Assembly: GCF_011516765.1 (NCBI RefSeq)
Contig: NZ_JAAABN010000004.1
Location: forward strand, 62,001-126,000
Reading direction: 5' to 3'
Length of the DNA: 64,000 nt
Source of the DNA: Acetobacter sicerae
GTDB taxonomy: Bacteria; Pseudomonadota; Alphaproteobacteria; Acetobacterales; Acetobacteraceae
Shown here: in pieces, positions 30,280 to 39,723 of the stretch
Position numbering within the stretch: position 1 is the stretch's first letter
Layout of the letters: the number at the start of each line of letters is the position of its first letter
The notes under the pieces: model-generated
Database searches by the model: none
Seen by the model: only the letters and a program-made list of their open reading frames with translations
What the model was told of the DNA's origin: nothing
Translations under genes and position numbers: made by a program

Positions 30280-32085
30280 TCAACGATCCATCTTCAAAGC
30301 AGCAAGGAACGCGCTCTGCGGAATTTCGACCTTGCCGAACTGCCGCATCCGCTTCTTGCCCTCTTTCTGCTTCTCCAGCAGCTTGCGCTTACGTGAGATA
30401 TCACCACCATAGCACTTCGCCGTCACGTCCTTGGACAGAGCGCCGATGGTCTCACGCGCGATGACGCGCGCGCCGATGGCGGCCTGAATGGCGATCTTGA
30501 AGAGCTGGCGAGGAATCAGATCTTTCAGTCGGGCGCAGATAGCGCGGCCACGGCTCTCGGCTGCCGACCGGTGCGCGATGAAGGACAGCGCATCCACCGG
30601 CTCCTGATTGACGAGAATCGAGATCCGCACGAGGTCGCTCTCTTCGTAACCATCCATCTGATAATCGAAGCTGGCATAGCCACGGGTCAGAGACTTGAGA
30701 CGGTCATAGAAATCGAACACCACTTCGTTAAGCGGCAGACGATAGACCGCCATCGCACGGTTGCCGACATAGGTCAGATCAATCTGCACGCCACGCCGCT
30801 CGGTGCAGAGTGTCAGCACGGCGCCGAGATACTCATCCGGCACCATGATCGTGGCCTTGATCCAGGGCTCTTCGATGGTTTCGATCTGCATGGGATCAGG
30901 CATGTCGGCCGGATTATGCAAATCCTCCTTCGTGCCGTCATTCATGTTCAGGTGATACACAACGGACGGTGCCGTCGCGATCAGATCGAGATCGAACTCG
31001 CGGGACAGACGTTCCTGAATGATCTCGAGATGTAGCAGACCGAGGAAGCCACACCGGAATCCGAAGCCCAAAGCGGCAGACGTTTCGGCCTCATAGTGGA
31101 ACGAAGCATCATTCAGACGCAGCTTGCCGAGACTGTCGCGCAGCTTGTCGAAATCATCCGCGTTGACAGGGAACAGGCCACACCACACCACCGGAATGGA
31201 GGGCTTGAAGCCTGAAAGCGGCTCGGCAGCCGGACGGCGGTCATCGGTGATGGTGTCGCCCACATTACAGTCGGCGACGGTCTTGATGGCGGCGTTGATG
31301 TAGCCCATCTCGCCCGGCCCGAGGTCATCCACCGGCACCATGCGCGGCGCGAACACGCCGACTTGATCGACCAGATGGGTCGCGCCTGAGGACATCATAC
31401 GGATACGCGCACCCTTCTTCAGGCGGCCTTCCTTAATGCGCACGAGAATGATGACGCCGAGATAGGCGTCGTACCAGCTATCCACCAGCATCGCCTTGAG
31501 TGGCAGATCAGCTTCACCGGTCGGCGGCGGCAGGCGGGTGACCACGGCTTCCAGCACGCCTTCAATATTGATGCCGGTCTTGGCCGAAATCTCCACGGCG
31601 TCCTCAGCGTCGATACCGATGACTTCCTCGATCTGCGCCTTCACGCGCTCGGGCTCGGCTGCGGGCAAATCGATCTTGTTGAGAACGGGCACAATTTCGT
31701 GATTGGCGTCGATGGCCTGATACACGTTGGCCAGCGTCTGCGCCTCCACACCCTGCGAAGCGTCCACGACCAGCAGCGAGCCTTCACAGGCAGCGAGCGA
31801 ACGGCTGACTTCGTAGGCGAAGTCAACGTGGCCCGGTGTGTCCATCAGATTCAGGATGTAGGTCTTGCCGTCCTTGGCCGGGTAGGTCAGACGCACGGTC
31901 TGCGCCTTGATGGTGATGCCGCGCTCGCGCTCCAACTCCATGTTGTCGAGCACCTGATTCGTCATCTCGCGGGCGGTCAGCGCTCCGCAGGCCTGAATCA
32001 TCCGGTCGGCAAGAGTGGACTTGCCGTGGTCGATATGGGCGATGATCGAGAAGTTACGGATCAGGGAAAGAGGCGTATCGGTCAT
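30280..32085 (-). CDS. lepA: Elongation factor 4 (back-translocase)
   Basis: LepA is a ribosomal GTPase that acts on stalled or mis-translocated ribosomes and in initiation. G motifs are present: AHIDHGKST (G1), DTPGHVDF (G3) and NKIDLP (G4). The EF-G-like domains III and V follow, then the LepA-specific C-terminal domain ([25 protein letters not shown], shown in part). ATG 32085 ([12 protein letters not shown]) gives 601 residues, the family size; the longer frame to 32181 has an unrelated leader. It is divergent from the pepF-like gene. Confidence 0.97.
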   Translation of the reverse strand: MTDTPLSLIRNFSIIAHIDHGKSTLADRMIQACGALTAREMTNQVLDNMELERERGITIKAQTVRLTYPAKDGKTYILNLMDTPGHVDFAYEVSRSLAACEGSLLVVDASQGVEAQTLANVYQAIDANHEIVPVLNKIDLPAAEPERVKAQIEEVIGIDAEDAVEISAKTGINIEGVLEAVVTRLPPPTGEADLPLKAMLVDSWYDAYLGVIILVRIKEGRLKKGARIRMMSSGATHLVDQVGVFAPRMVPVDDLGPGEMGYINAAIKTVADCNVGDTITDDRRPAAEPLSGFKPSIPVVWCGLFPVNADDFDKLRDSLGKLRLNDASFHYEAETSAALGFGFRCGFLGLLHLEIIQERLSREFDLDLIATAPSVVYHLNMNDGTKEDLHNPADMPDPMQIETIEEPWIKATIMVPDEYLGAVLTLCTERRGVQIDLTYVGNRAMAVYRLPLNEVVFDFYDRLKSLTRGYASFDYQMDGYEESDLVRISILVNQEPVDALSFIAHRSAAESRGRAICARLKDLIPRQLFKIAIQAAIGARVIARETIGALSKDVTAKCYGGDISRKRKLLEKQKEGKKRMRQFGKVEIPQSAFLAALKMDR

Positions 32086-32204
32086 GCCCGCTCCATAGGG
32101 GATAAAGCGGGAAAAGTCAGCACGGGAAAGCATGGGAAATGCAGCCTGCCGCAAAGAATCAATCGGCCTCGCCACCCGCACGCACCCGCGCTACAATTCC
32201 ACAC

Positions 32205-34067
32205 ATGGTAGATCAGGCTCCCTTCCCCCTTCCGCACGCTCGACTGCGCCCTCTTTCCGCTCAGGTTTCGCTTGCAGCGAACACCACATCATCGGGGCAG
32301 AGCACAGATGTTTCCCCACCTCGGTGGGACCTGTCCGATCTTTACACGAACCCCGACTCGCCTGCGATAAAGGCTGATCTGGACCGTGCGGCTGCCGAGG
32401 CAAAGGCTTTTGCGGGCCAGTATAAAGGCGCCATCGCCTCTCTCTCCGGCGCTGATCTGGCGAAAGCGATCGAGACCTGCGAAGCGATCAACGAGATTCT
32501 CGGCAAGGTCGGCTCCTTCGCGTCCCTTTCCTTCTCCGCCGATATGACCGACCCCGAGACGGGCAAGTTCAGTCAGGCCGTGCGCGAACGCATTTCCGAT
32601 ATCTCGGCTGACCTGCTGTTCTTCACGCTGGAACTGAACACCATTGAGGAAGACGTGCTGGAAGCAAAGCTGTCTTCTTCCTCCGCGCTGGCGCACTGGC
32701 GGCCGTTCCTGCGTGATCACCGGATGTTCCGCCCGCATCAGTTGCCGGACGACATCGAACAGGTGCTGCTGGAAAAATCCGTGACCGGCGCATCCGCCTG
32801 GTGCCGTCTGTTCGACGAGCAGATCACGGCTCTGCGTGTATCACTGGACGGACGGGAAATGCCGCTTGGCGAAGCCCTGAACCAGATGTCGGATCAGGAC
32901 CGCAGCCGACGGGAAGCGGCAGGCAAGGCGATCGGGAAGACGCTGGGCGACAATATCCGGCTGTTTTCTCTGGTGACCAATACGCTGGTCAAGGACAAGG
33001 CCATCTCCGACAGGATGCGCCATTATCCCCGTCCCGAGTCCTACCGCAATGTTTCCAACACTGTGGAGGACAACGTTGTCGATGCGCTTGTCTCCGCTGT
33101 TACGGATGACTTCCCTCGCCTGTCTCATCGTTATTACAGCCTGAAAGCCAAATGGCTCGGTCTGGAAAAGCTGGAACACTGGGACCGCAACGCTCCCCTC
33201 CCCGGAATGCGCGAAAAAGAGATCCCATGGACAGACGCCAAGGCGATCGTCCATCAGGCTTACGAAAACTTCGATCCTGAACTGGGGAAGATTGTCGACG
33301 AGTTCTTTGACAAACCGTGGATCGATGCCGCCCCTGTTCCGGGAAAATCGCCGGGGGCGTTCGCCCATCCGGTCGTGCCATCGGTTCATCCTTATGTCCT
33401 GATGAACTATCGTGGACGCACGCGTGACGTCATGACGCTGGCGCATGAACTCGGTCATGGCGTGCATCAGAAACTGGCTTCGAAACAGGGCTACTTTCTC
33501 TCATCGACACCCCTGACTCTGGCGGAAACGGCCAGCGTGTTCGGCGAGATGCTGACTTTCCAGTATCTGCTCGATGCGGAAAAGGACCCCGTTCAGAAAA
33601 GGCTTCTTCTCGCCTCCAAGGTTGAGGACATGCTGAACACGGTCGTCCGTCAGATCGCGTTCTATCAGTTTGAGAGCCGCGTACATCACGCCCGCCGTGA
33701 GGGCGAACTGCTACCCGAACAGATTGGCGCCATCTGGCGCGAGGTGCAGACAGAAAGTCTTGGCCCCGCCTTCAACTTTACACCTGAATATGACACCTAC
33801 TGGGCTTACGTGCCCCATTTCGTGCATACGCCGTTCTATGTCTATGCCTATGCTTTTGGAGACTGCCTCGTGAATGCACTTTATGGCGTCTATCAGCAGG
33901 GCGAACCGGGATTCCGGGAGAAATACCGCGCAATGCTGGAAGCCGGTGGCACCAAACGCCACGGCGAGCTTCTGGCGCCTTTCGGCCTTGACGCCAGTGA
34001 TCCCGCCTTCTGGCGCAAGGGGCTGGATGTGATTTCGGGCTTTATTGATCAGTTGGAGGAAGCCTGA
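32205..34067 (+). CDS. pepF: M3-family oligoendopeptidase F
   Basis: A cytoplasmic zinc peptidase degrading short peptides. The HExxH motif is H414-E415-L-G-H418 in LAHELGHGVHQ, with the third ligand glutamate in the ETASVFGEM segment about 25 residues later. The all-alpha N-terminal half (residues 40-200) is typical. Length 620 from ATG 32205 fits PepF; an upstream ATG at 32139 would add 22 residues, and neither start has a good ribosome-binding site. The ABC1 kinase gene begins 3 bases after the stop, so the two are cotranscribed. Confidence 0.92.
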   Translation: MVDQAPFPLPHARLRPLSAQVSLAANTTSSGQSTDVSPPRWDLSDLYTNPDSPAIKADLDRAAAEAKAFAGQYKGAIASLSGADLAKAIETCEAINEILGKVGSFASLSFSADMTDPETGKFSQAVRERISDISADLLFFTLELNTIEEDVLEAKLSSSSALAHWRPFLRDHRMFRPHQLPDDIEQVLLEKSVTGASAWCRLFDEQITALRVSLDGREMPLGEALNQMSDQDRSRREAAGKAIGKTLGDNIRLFSLVTNTLVKDKAISDRMRHYPRPESYRNVSNTVEDNVVDALVSAVTDDFPRLSHRYYSLKAKWLGLEKLEHWDRNAPLPGMREKEIPWTDAKAIVHQAYENFDPELGKIVDEFFDKPWIDAAPVPGKSPGAFAHPVVPSVHPYVLMNYRGRTRDVMTLAHELGHGVHQKLASKQGYFLSSTPLTLAETASVFGEMLTFQYLLDAEKDPVQKRLLLASKVEDMLNTVVRQIAFYQFESRVHHARREGELLPEQIGAIWREVQTESLGPAFNFTPEYDTYWAYVPHFVHTPFYVYAYAFGDCLVNALYGVYQQGEPGFREKYRAMLEAGGTKRHGELLAPFGLDASDPAFWRKGLDVISGFIDQLEEA

Positions 34068-34070
34068 ACC

Positions 34071-35432
34071 ATGGCGGAGAAAGATCTCGACACCACAGGT
34101 CTGTTTGGTGAGTTTCGTCGAATGGTCCGCACAACCGGCACTGTCGGAGGCATCGCAGCCCGCATGGCGGGGCATCGCCTTGGCCTCAAAGGTGATGGCG
34201 CGGCCCATGCAGAGGATCTGAAAGCCATTCTTGGCGGCCTCAAGGGACCACTGATGAAAGCGGCGCAGCTGCTCGCCACCATCCCCGGCGCATTGCCTGA
34301 CGAATATGCGACGGAACTGGCGCAGCTTCAGTCGAATGCGCCGCCGATGGGCTGGAGTTTTGTGCGTCGACGCATGGCAGCCGAACTTGGCCCTGATTGG
34401 CAAAAGAACTTTCGTGAGTTCGGTCGGGAGGCGGCTGCGGCGGCCAGCCTTGGTCAGGTCCACAAAGCGGTCCTGCAGAATGGTGAAGTTGTTGCCTGCA
34501 AGCTGCAATATCCGGACATGGCGACAACGGTCGAGGCCGATCTCAAGCAGTTCCGTATGGCCATGGGCGTTTACCATAAGCTGGACAACGCCATTCGTCA
34601 GGACGACGTGATTGAGGAACTGACAGACCGCCTGAGAGAAGAGCTTGATTACAAGCGTGAAGCTGCAAACCTTCGGCTTTACGATATCATGCTGAAGAAC
34701 TCGGCTTCTGTTACCATTCCAAAAACTGTTGACAGTCTCTGCACCCATCGTCTTCTGACCATGGAATGGGTCAATGGTCAGGGGCTACAGAAAGTTCTCG
34801 ACACCAACCCTTCGCAGGAAGAGCGCAACACCATGGCGCGTGCGCTTTTCGAAGCGTGGTACGTGCCGCTGTATCGCTATGGCGTCATTCACGGCGACCC
34901 GCATATGGGCAATTTCACTGTTCGTGATGATTTCGGATTCAATCTGCTCGATTTCGGCACGATCCGTGTCTTCCGTCCCCGTTTCATCCGGGGCATCATC
35001 GAACTTTGTGAAGCCCTCCGCACAAAAGATGAAGATCGCGCAGCCCATGCTTACGAGATGTGGGGGTTCGATGGCCTGTCCCGTGAGACGATGACCGTGC
35101 TCAACGAGTGGGCCAGCTTCCTCTATGAGCCGCTCATGGAAGATCGCGAACGCACCATCAATGAAAATGCCGAAACGATCTTTGGACGCGACATAGCCGG
35201 ACGTGTTCATACCGGCCTGCAAAAAACGGGCGGCGTCAAACCACCACGCGAATTTGTTCTTGTCGATCGTTCAGCAATTGGCCTCGGTTCCGTCTTCATG
35301 CGGATTGGAGCGAAACTGAACTGGCACAGAATGTTCCAGGATCTTATCGCTGACTTTGATGAGGATACTCTGGCTGCCCGTCAGGCTGAAGTCCTCAAGG
35401 CTGCCGGACTCTCAGAGTTCATCAGGAAATAA
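34071..35432 (+). CDS. ABC1/UbiB-type atypical kinase
   Basis: This 453-residue protein belongs to the ADCK/UbiB family linked to quinone and lipid metabolism. The family's KxGQ motif appears as KAAQ (KGPLMKAAQLLATIP, residues 64-78). The Ala-rich loop is AAAASLGQVHKA, and the kinase core has VVACKLQYP, HGDPHMGNF and LLDFGTIRVF. No C-terminal membrane helices are evident, unlike E. coli UbiB, so it is one of the soluble proteobacterial ABC1 proteins. It follows the peptidase gene by 3 bases. Substrate unknown; ATPase rather than protein kinase activity is likely from family knowledge. Confidence 0.88.
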   Translation: MAEKDLDTTGLFGEFRRMVRTTGTVGGIAARMAGHRLGLKGDGAAHAEDLKAILGGLKGPLMKAAQLLATIPGALPDEYATELAQLQSNAPPMGWSFVRRRMAAELGPDWQKNFREFGREAAAAASLGQVHKAVLQNGEVVACKLQYPDMATTVEADLKQFRMAMGVYHKLDNAIRQDDVIEELTDRLREELDYKREAANLRLYDIMLKNSASVTIPKTVDSLCTHRLLTMEWVNGQGLQKVLDTNPSQEERNTMARALFEAWYVPLYRYGVIHGDPHMGNFTVRDDFGFNLLDFGTIRVFRPRFIRGIIELCEALRTKDEDRAAHAYEMWGFDGLSRETMTVLNEWASFLYEPLMEDRERTINENAETIFGRDIAGRVHTGLQKTGGVKPPREFVLVDRSAIGLGSVFMRIGAKLNWHRMFQDLIADFDEDTLAARQAEVLKAAGLSEFIRK

Positions 35433-35444
35433 TCTTATTTATTT

Positions 35445-35570
35445 CGAATAATTTATATTCGGGACTACAGGAAACACACCCCCTCCTGAGTTCCGAATAA
35501 ATCCAATTCCAAAAAAGACTTTTTCAATATACATAAATTATATTCGTCATTTTCATTTCGATATCGAAAT
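35445..35570. promoter_or_regulatory. Palindrome cluster in AT-rich leader
   Basis: ATTTCGATATCGAAAT at 35555-35570 is a perfect 16-base palindrome. CGAATA-5-TATTCG at 35445-35461 is a second inverted repeat, and further CGAATA/ATTCG copies lie near 35494 and 35542. They sit in a 276-base AT-rich gap before the heme-oxygenase-like gene. This looks like operator sites, but the binding protein is unknown. Confidence 0.45.
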
Positions 35571-35708
35571 ATTTAATGCAAATTATAGAAAATAAAATTT
35601 AGTGTTTTTACATAATATTATTTAATAAAAACAAAGTACTTATCAAACAAAAAATATTCAATACTCAAATCAACCGGAACTCCGGGATATTTATTCAAGG
35701 ATTACACC

Positions 35709-36443
35709 ATGTACGCCTTACTGTTTGCAGAACCCGTTCTTGATCGTGATGTTGTCCGTGTCGGCACCAGAGAAGGTATCTTTTCGTCCCCTCTGATCCG
35801 CGCCTGCGCTCAGGGCGATCGGGCCTCCATACACGCCTTGCTGATCGGGTTCTGGCCCTTCGTGCAGGCCTTTGAACGCGCCATTGATCAGCGTGTCGGA
35901 CATCTGCCGTTGCGTCCACTCGTGGAACGTTTCGGGCAGTCACGCGTAAAGACGTTTTTTACGGAAGCACGTGAGGCTGTCAGAGAGATGAAGGAAGAGG
36001 AAGGTTCGCATGCACTGCTTTGGGTCGCAGGCGCGAAAGAACTGGGAATTGACCTGAATGCAGATGAATATCCGCAGCTCTCATCAGTTGAAAATCTTAT
36101 TCAGGCGTCCACCAGCGATGACCCTGTCGAGTTTTTCTCGTGGCTGGCCGGTGTGGAGTACCTTGCAGAAGAGCTCTCGGCCTATCTCTGCCATGCCCCC
36201 CGCTTCACCAGCGCTTTTCCGTCGGGACGCTGGATCTGGGGAGAAGCCCATAATGCCCATGATCATCATGGTCCGTCACATCTTGAAATAGATGAAGACC
36301 TTGCACGAGCCTATCATCCGTCAAGTGATCCAGAAATTGTGGGAGCAACCCTGAGCGCCAACATCCGCCGCTGTATTCATCTTTTCGATAGGGCAGCAGA
36401 TCAGATCCAGGAAACCCTTGTTCAACCGGAAAAAGTTTCCTAA
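35709..36443 (+). CDS. Candidate heme-oxygenase-like (HDO) protein
   Basis: I do not recognise this 244-residue protein firmly. It looks all-alpha. Its acidic/histidine pattern resembles the heme-oxygenase-like diiron oxidase superfamily (CADD, UndA, PqqC relatives): E98-x2-H101 in EEEGSHALLW, E150 and E154 in GVEYLAEE, and H191-x3-D195 in HLEIDEDLARAYH. The final histidine expected seven residues after H191 is leucine L198; H203 lies further on. A His-rich loop HNAHDHHGPSH (181-191) precedes it. The ribosome-binding site CAAGGA is about 9 bases from the ATG. It stands alone behind an operator-rich leader. Metal binding is plausible; the reaction is unknown. Confidence 0.5.
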   Translation: MYALLFAEPVLDRDVVRVGTREGIFSSPLIRACAQGDRASIHALLIGFWPFVQAFERAIDQRVGHLPLRPLVERFGQSRVKTFFTEAREAVREMKEEEGSHALLWVAGAKELGIDLNADEYPQLSSVENLIQASTSDDPVEFFSWLAGVEYLAEELSAYLCHAPRFTSAFPSGRWIWGEAHNAHDHHGPSHLEIDEDLARAYHPSSDPEIVGATLSANIRRCIHLFDRAADQIQETLVQPEKVS

Positions 36444-36510
36444 AAATCACAGATCTTTTAATGAAGTGCTAATATCATTTTAATATGATTGTGTCGTTTT
36501 TTCAAGAGAA

Positions 36511-36550
36511 AATGCCTCTATTTCTTTGTCTGACAGGAAATAGAGGCATT
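36511..36550. terminator. 14-bp inverted repeat between two plus-strand genes
   Basis: AATGCCTCTATTTC and GAAATAGAGGCATT are perfect arms around a 12-base loop, 67 bases after the heme-oxygenase-like gene. There is no T-run on the plus strand after the stem. It could be a terminator or an mRNA-stabilising hairpin. Confidence 0.5.
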
Positions 36551-36616
36551 GCCAAAACATGAGGAAGGCAAACAAGGCATGAAAAATCGACAGAATGAGA
36601 TCTTCGTCCAAAAAAT

Positions 36617-38968
36617 ATGACGAAACCGGCTGTTTTTATAAGTCTCTGGAAAAAAATCAAAAACATTCCCTTTTTGCTGAAAGGGCCGGTTATACCCCCA
36701 CGTCTGCGGGGGATCGTCAGAGGGCAGCAACGCAGGACGCTTCTGCGTCTGCTGCCTTTTCATCTGATAGCCAACATAATCAGCGCGCCACTGACACTGT
36801 CTTTCATTGAAAGACGTCATCCCTTTTACGGGATTGCGCTTCTTGTCATCATAGAAACGCTCGTTTTAAGTTACACTTTCTGTGTATGGCTCTTTCAGAA
36901 CACAGCCCTTTCCAGAAAAAACTTTACGATCTTCAATATGCTGCTTGGATTTTGCTGGGCAAGCCTCCCCGTGATCGTGTTTCCCAACGGATCCGATCAG
37001 GAACAGACGCTGATCGCAGGCGATATTGTTGCTCTCATTGCAACGTCTCTGTCCATATCTCCATTTTTCTGCGGAACAGTCGCTCTCTCCACCACCATGA
37101 TTGCTGGCTGCATCGTTGCGCTGTCCCTGGCGTGGCTCCTGCAACCGGACACACTGTATGTGGTGCTCATGATGCTGCTGGGCATCTATGCAGCCTTCAT
37201 TCTTGGACTGGGTCGCGCCGTTTCCATTCTTCTTAAGCGTTACATCATCACCAGTCTGGAACTTGAGGAGCAGACTGAAATCGTAAGGCTGATGCTGCGG
37301 CGTTCAGACCAGAGCGTTGGCGAGTGGGTATGGGAAACCGATGTCAGCGGACACCTTACCAGCAGCATTCCGGCCCTTGAGGCCATATTTCAGGACGCAG
37401 GAAGTCTCGCAGGAAAACAGTTCCTGCAAACACTTGAAGAGCATGTAACGGCACATGCCCAGTGGCATCATCTTGCAGAATGCATGCAGTCGCATCTGTT
37501 TTTTCGTGATCTGATCGTTTCACTCAAGAGTGAACACTCGATCCGCGTTCTCTCACTCACCGGCCATCCTCTTTTCAACAATGATGAATTCACGGGATAT
37601 CGCGGTATCGGCGCGGACATCACCAGAGACTACACCCTGGACCAGCAGGCCTCTTTCAGAGCGGCGCATGACAGCCTTACCGGGTTGCCTAACCGTTATG
37701 CCTACGAAGATTCCCTTCGTGCAGTTCTTGTGAAACTGTCTCGTGAACAAACGCCTTTTGCACTTGTGGCTCTGGATCTCGACAAGTTCAAACCCATCAA
37801 TGATACACTGGGACATGCGATTGGCGATCAGACATTAATCGAGATTTCAAAACGTCTTCAAAGCTGCCTGAAGAATAACGACACGCTGTTCCGCATTGGC
37901 GGCGATGAAATGATTCTTATCCATCATCACGCTTCCCTCGATTCAGCAACTCATTTGGCGATGCAACTCGTCACCACAGTGGCGAACCCGTTTTTCATTG
38001 CCGAGACCGTCATCCAGTGTTCCATCAGCGCCGGCATTGCGCTGGCGCCAGTAGCAGGCTCCAATGAAAGCGCCTTGCAGGAAGCAGCTGATCTGGCCCT
38101 GTACGAGGCAAAACGACATGGCGGCAACACTCACCGGGTGTTCGTCCCCTCCTACAGGGCCGTAGCTGATTCCCGCAGGGATCTGATTCGTGATCTGCGT
38201 GAAGCCATCCAGACACAAAGCATTACGCTGTATTATCAACCCATCATCAATGCGCAGACGCGCCATCTGGCTGGCTTTGAAGCTCTGGCGCGCTGGACCC
38301 ATCCCATTCTGGGCCCCATCCCTCCCGACCGCTTCATACGCCTCGCAGAAGAAGCCGGTCTGATGCACGATCTGGGGTACGCGCTCCTGGCCGAAGCCTG
38401 CCGCACGGCGCGGACATGGCCGCAGAATCTGTGGGTATCAGTCAATATTTCTGTCGATCAGCTCTATCATCGGAGCTTCGTCCAGGAAGTCAGAAAAATC
38501 CTGAAAGAGACGTCCTACCCCCCAAAACGGCTCCAGCTTGAGGTCATCGAAACCATTTTCATGGAATCGGATGCCGCCACCTATGGCGTCCTGCAGGAAC
38601 TGGATGCGCTCGGCGTCCGGATTGTTCTTGATGATTTCGGAAAAGGCTATTCCTCTCTTGGGTATCTGAGGTTTTTTCCGTTCTCCAAGATCAAGCTTGA
38701 TGCAAGTTTCGTGCGGGACATGCTTTCGGACTCCCGTAGCGCCGCCATTGTCAGCGCCGTGATTGCCCTGGCGGGCGATCTGGGTGTGGCTGTGACAGCA
38801 GAAGGCGTTGAAACAGAAGAGTATTTTCATAGGCTAAGCAACAAGGGCTGCACTGAAGTACAAGGTTATCTCTTCGGATATCCGATGCCAAAAGAAAGAG
38901 TAGCATCCTTCATTGCCTTGAACTCCCGCCGCGTGCCCTTCATCACCCAAAGCACACTGCAATCGTGA
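36617..38968 (+). CDS. Membrane-bound GGDEF-EAL cyclic-di-GMP protein
   Basis: Residues 45-200 form several membrane segments (for example LLLRLLPFHLIANIISAPL and later TLYVVLMMLLGIYAAFILGL), probably a MASE-like sensor. A PAS-like region runs to about 330. The GGDEF domain (about 345-505) has GGDEM at 428-432 instead of GGDEF and no RxxD inhibitory site. The EAL domain (about 520-770) keeps E555-A-L and D672-D673-FGKGYSSL, so phosphodiesterase activity looks intact. Cyclic-di-GMP turnover would affect motility and cellulose or other polysaccharide output. The gene is monocistronic. Confidence 0.9.
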   Translation: MTKPAVFISLWKKIKNIPFLLKGPVIPPRLRGIVRGQQRRTLLRLLPFHLIANIISAPLTLSFIERRHPFYGIALLVIIETLVLSYTFCVWLFQNTALSRKNFTIFNMLLGFCWASLPVIVFPNGSDQEQTLIAGDIVALIATSLSISPFFCGTVALSTTMIAGCIVALSLAWLLQPDTLYVVLMMLLGIYAAFILGLGRAVSILLKRYIITSLELEEQTEIVRLMLRRSDQSVGEWVWETDVSGHLTSSIPALEAIFQDAGSLAGKQFLQTLEEHVTAHAQWHHLAECMQSHLFFRDLIVSLKSEHSIRVLSLTGHPLFNNDEFTGYRGIGADITRDYTLDQQASFRAAHDSLTGLPNRYAYEDSLRAVLVKLSREQTPFALVALDLDKFKPINDTLGHAIGDQTLIEISKRLQSCLKNNDTLFRIGGDEMILIHHHASLDSATHLAMQLVTTVANPFFIAETVIQCSISAGIALAPVAGSNESALQEAADLALYEAKRHGGNTHRVFVPSYRAVADSRRDLIRDLREAIQTQSITLYYQPIINAQTRHLAGFEALARWTHPILGPIPPDRFIRLAEEAGLMHDLGYALLAEACRTARTWPQNLWVSVNISVDQLYHRSFVQEVRKILKETSYPPKRLQLEVIETIFMESDAATYGVLQELDALGVRIVLDDFGKGYSSLGYLRFFPFSKIKLDASFVRDMLSDSRSAAIVSAVIALAGDLGVAVTAEGVETEEYFHRLSNKGCTEVQGYLFGYPMPKERVASFIALNSRRVPFITQSTLQS

Positions 38969-39011
38969 TACCCTTTGTAATGAACAGGAATGTTACGTTT
39001 CTGCTCCAATT

Positions 39012-39052
39012 TTGATGATTATCCATATCATCAACTGACATACAGACGTCAG
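39012..39052 (+). promoter_or_regulatory. Inverted repeats before flavin reductase
   Basis: TTGATGAT-7-ATCATCAA (39012-39034) is a perfect inverted repeat, followed at once by CTGAC-8-GTCAG (39035-39052). They lie 21-61 bases before the start codon, a usual place for a repressor operator. The regulator is not adjacent. Confidence 0.4.
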
Positions 39053-39072
39053 TTACCCGGAGAGGCCCCGTC

Positions 39073-39642
39073 ATGAACACTGAGTCCAGACTGAATTTTG
39101 TCATTCTTTTGGGAAGCCTGCGCAAAGCCTCGCTCAATGCGGCCATTGCTCGCGCTCTGCCTGATCTGGCTCCTCCGGGCATATCGATCACCTCTCTGGG
39201 ATCAATCGGGGATTTTCCGCATTATGACGCGGACGTGCAGGAAGAAGGCTTCCCAGCCCCGGTCCTCGCCATGGCGCAACAGATCGCCGCTTCGGATGGC
39301 GTCATCATCGTGACGCCGGAATACAATTACTCCATTCCGGGCGTTCTTAAAAATGCGATCGACTGGCTTTCCCGCCTGTCGCCGCAGCCCTTCGCCAACA
39401 AACCGGTGGCGATTCAGACAGCCTCGCCGGGCCTCATCGGTGGAGCCCGCGCCCAGTATCATCTCCGCCAGTCACTGGTCTTTCTGGACGCGTTTGTTCT
39501 CAACAAACCGGAAGCCATGATCAGCCAGGCCGCGCAAAAAATAGATCCTGAGAGTCTGCAACTCACCGACATCGGAACGCGGGAGTTTCTGACCCGTCAA
39601 ATCAGCGCTTTAGCGGCGCTTGCCAACAGACTGCGTGAGTAA
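39073..39642 (+). CDS. NADPH-dependent FMN reductase (ChrR/azoreductase-like)
   Basis: A flavodoxin-fold enzyme reducing quinones, azo dyes or metals with NAD(P)H. The FMN phosphate loop is GSLRKASLN (residues 14-22), and the second signature is TPEYNYSIPGVLKNAIDWLS (about 78-97). Length 189 is normal. It stands alone behind paired inverted repeats that suggest regulated expression. Physiological substrate unknown; a quinone or oxidative stress role is likely from the family. Confidence 0.9.
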   Translation: MNTESRLNFVILLGSLRKASLNAAIARALPDLAPPGISITSLGSIGDFPHYDADVQEEGFPAPVLAMAQQIAASDGVIIVTPEYNYSIPGVLKNAIDWLSRLSPQPFANKPVAIQTASPGLIGGARAQYHLRQSLVFLDAFVLNKPEAMISQAAQKIDPESLQLTDIGTREFLTRQISALAALANRLRE

Positions 39643-39666
39643 TTTTCGCTAGCCTCCAAACGTAAT

Positions 39667-39696
39667 GGGGGAAGCCACCTTTCGGCAGCCTCCCCC
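39667..39696. terminator. Hairpin between convergent genes
   Basis: Read on the minus strand, GGGGGAGGCTGCC and GGTGGCTTCCCCC form a 13-bp stem with three G-U wobbles closed by a GAAA tetraloop. It lies between the flavin reductase (+) and the helicase (-) and could end both transcripts. T-runs are absent. Confidence 0.55.
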
Positions 39697-39723
39697 ACAC
39701 AACTCTTGCAGATGTCGTAAAAA

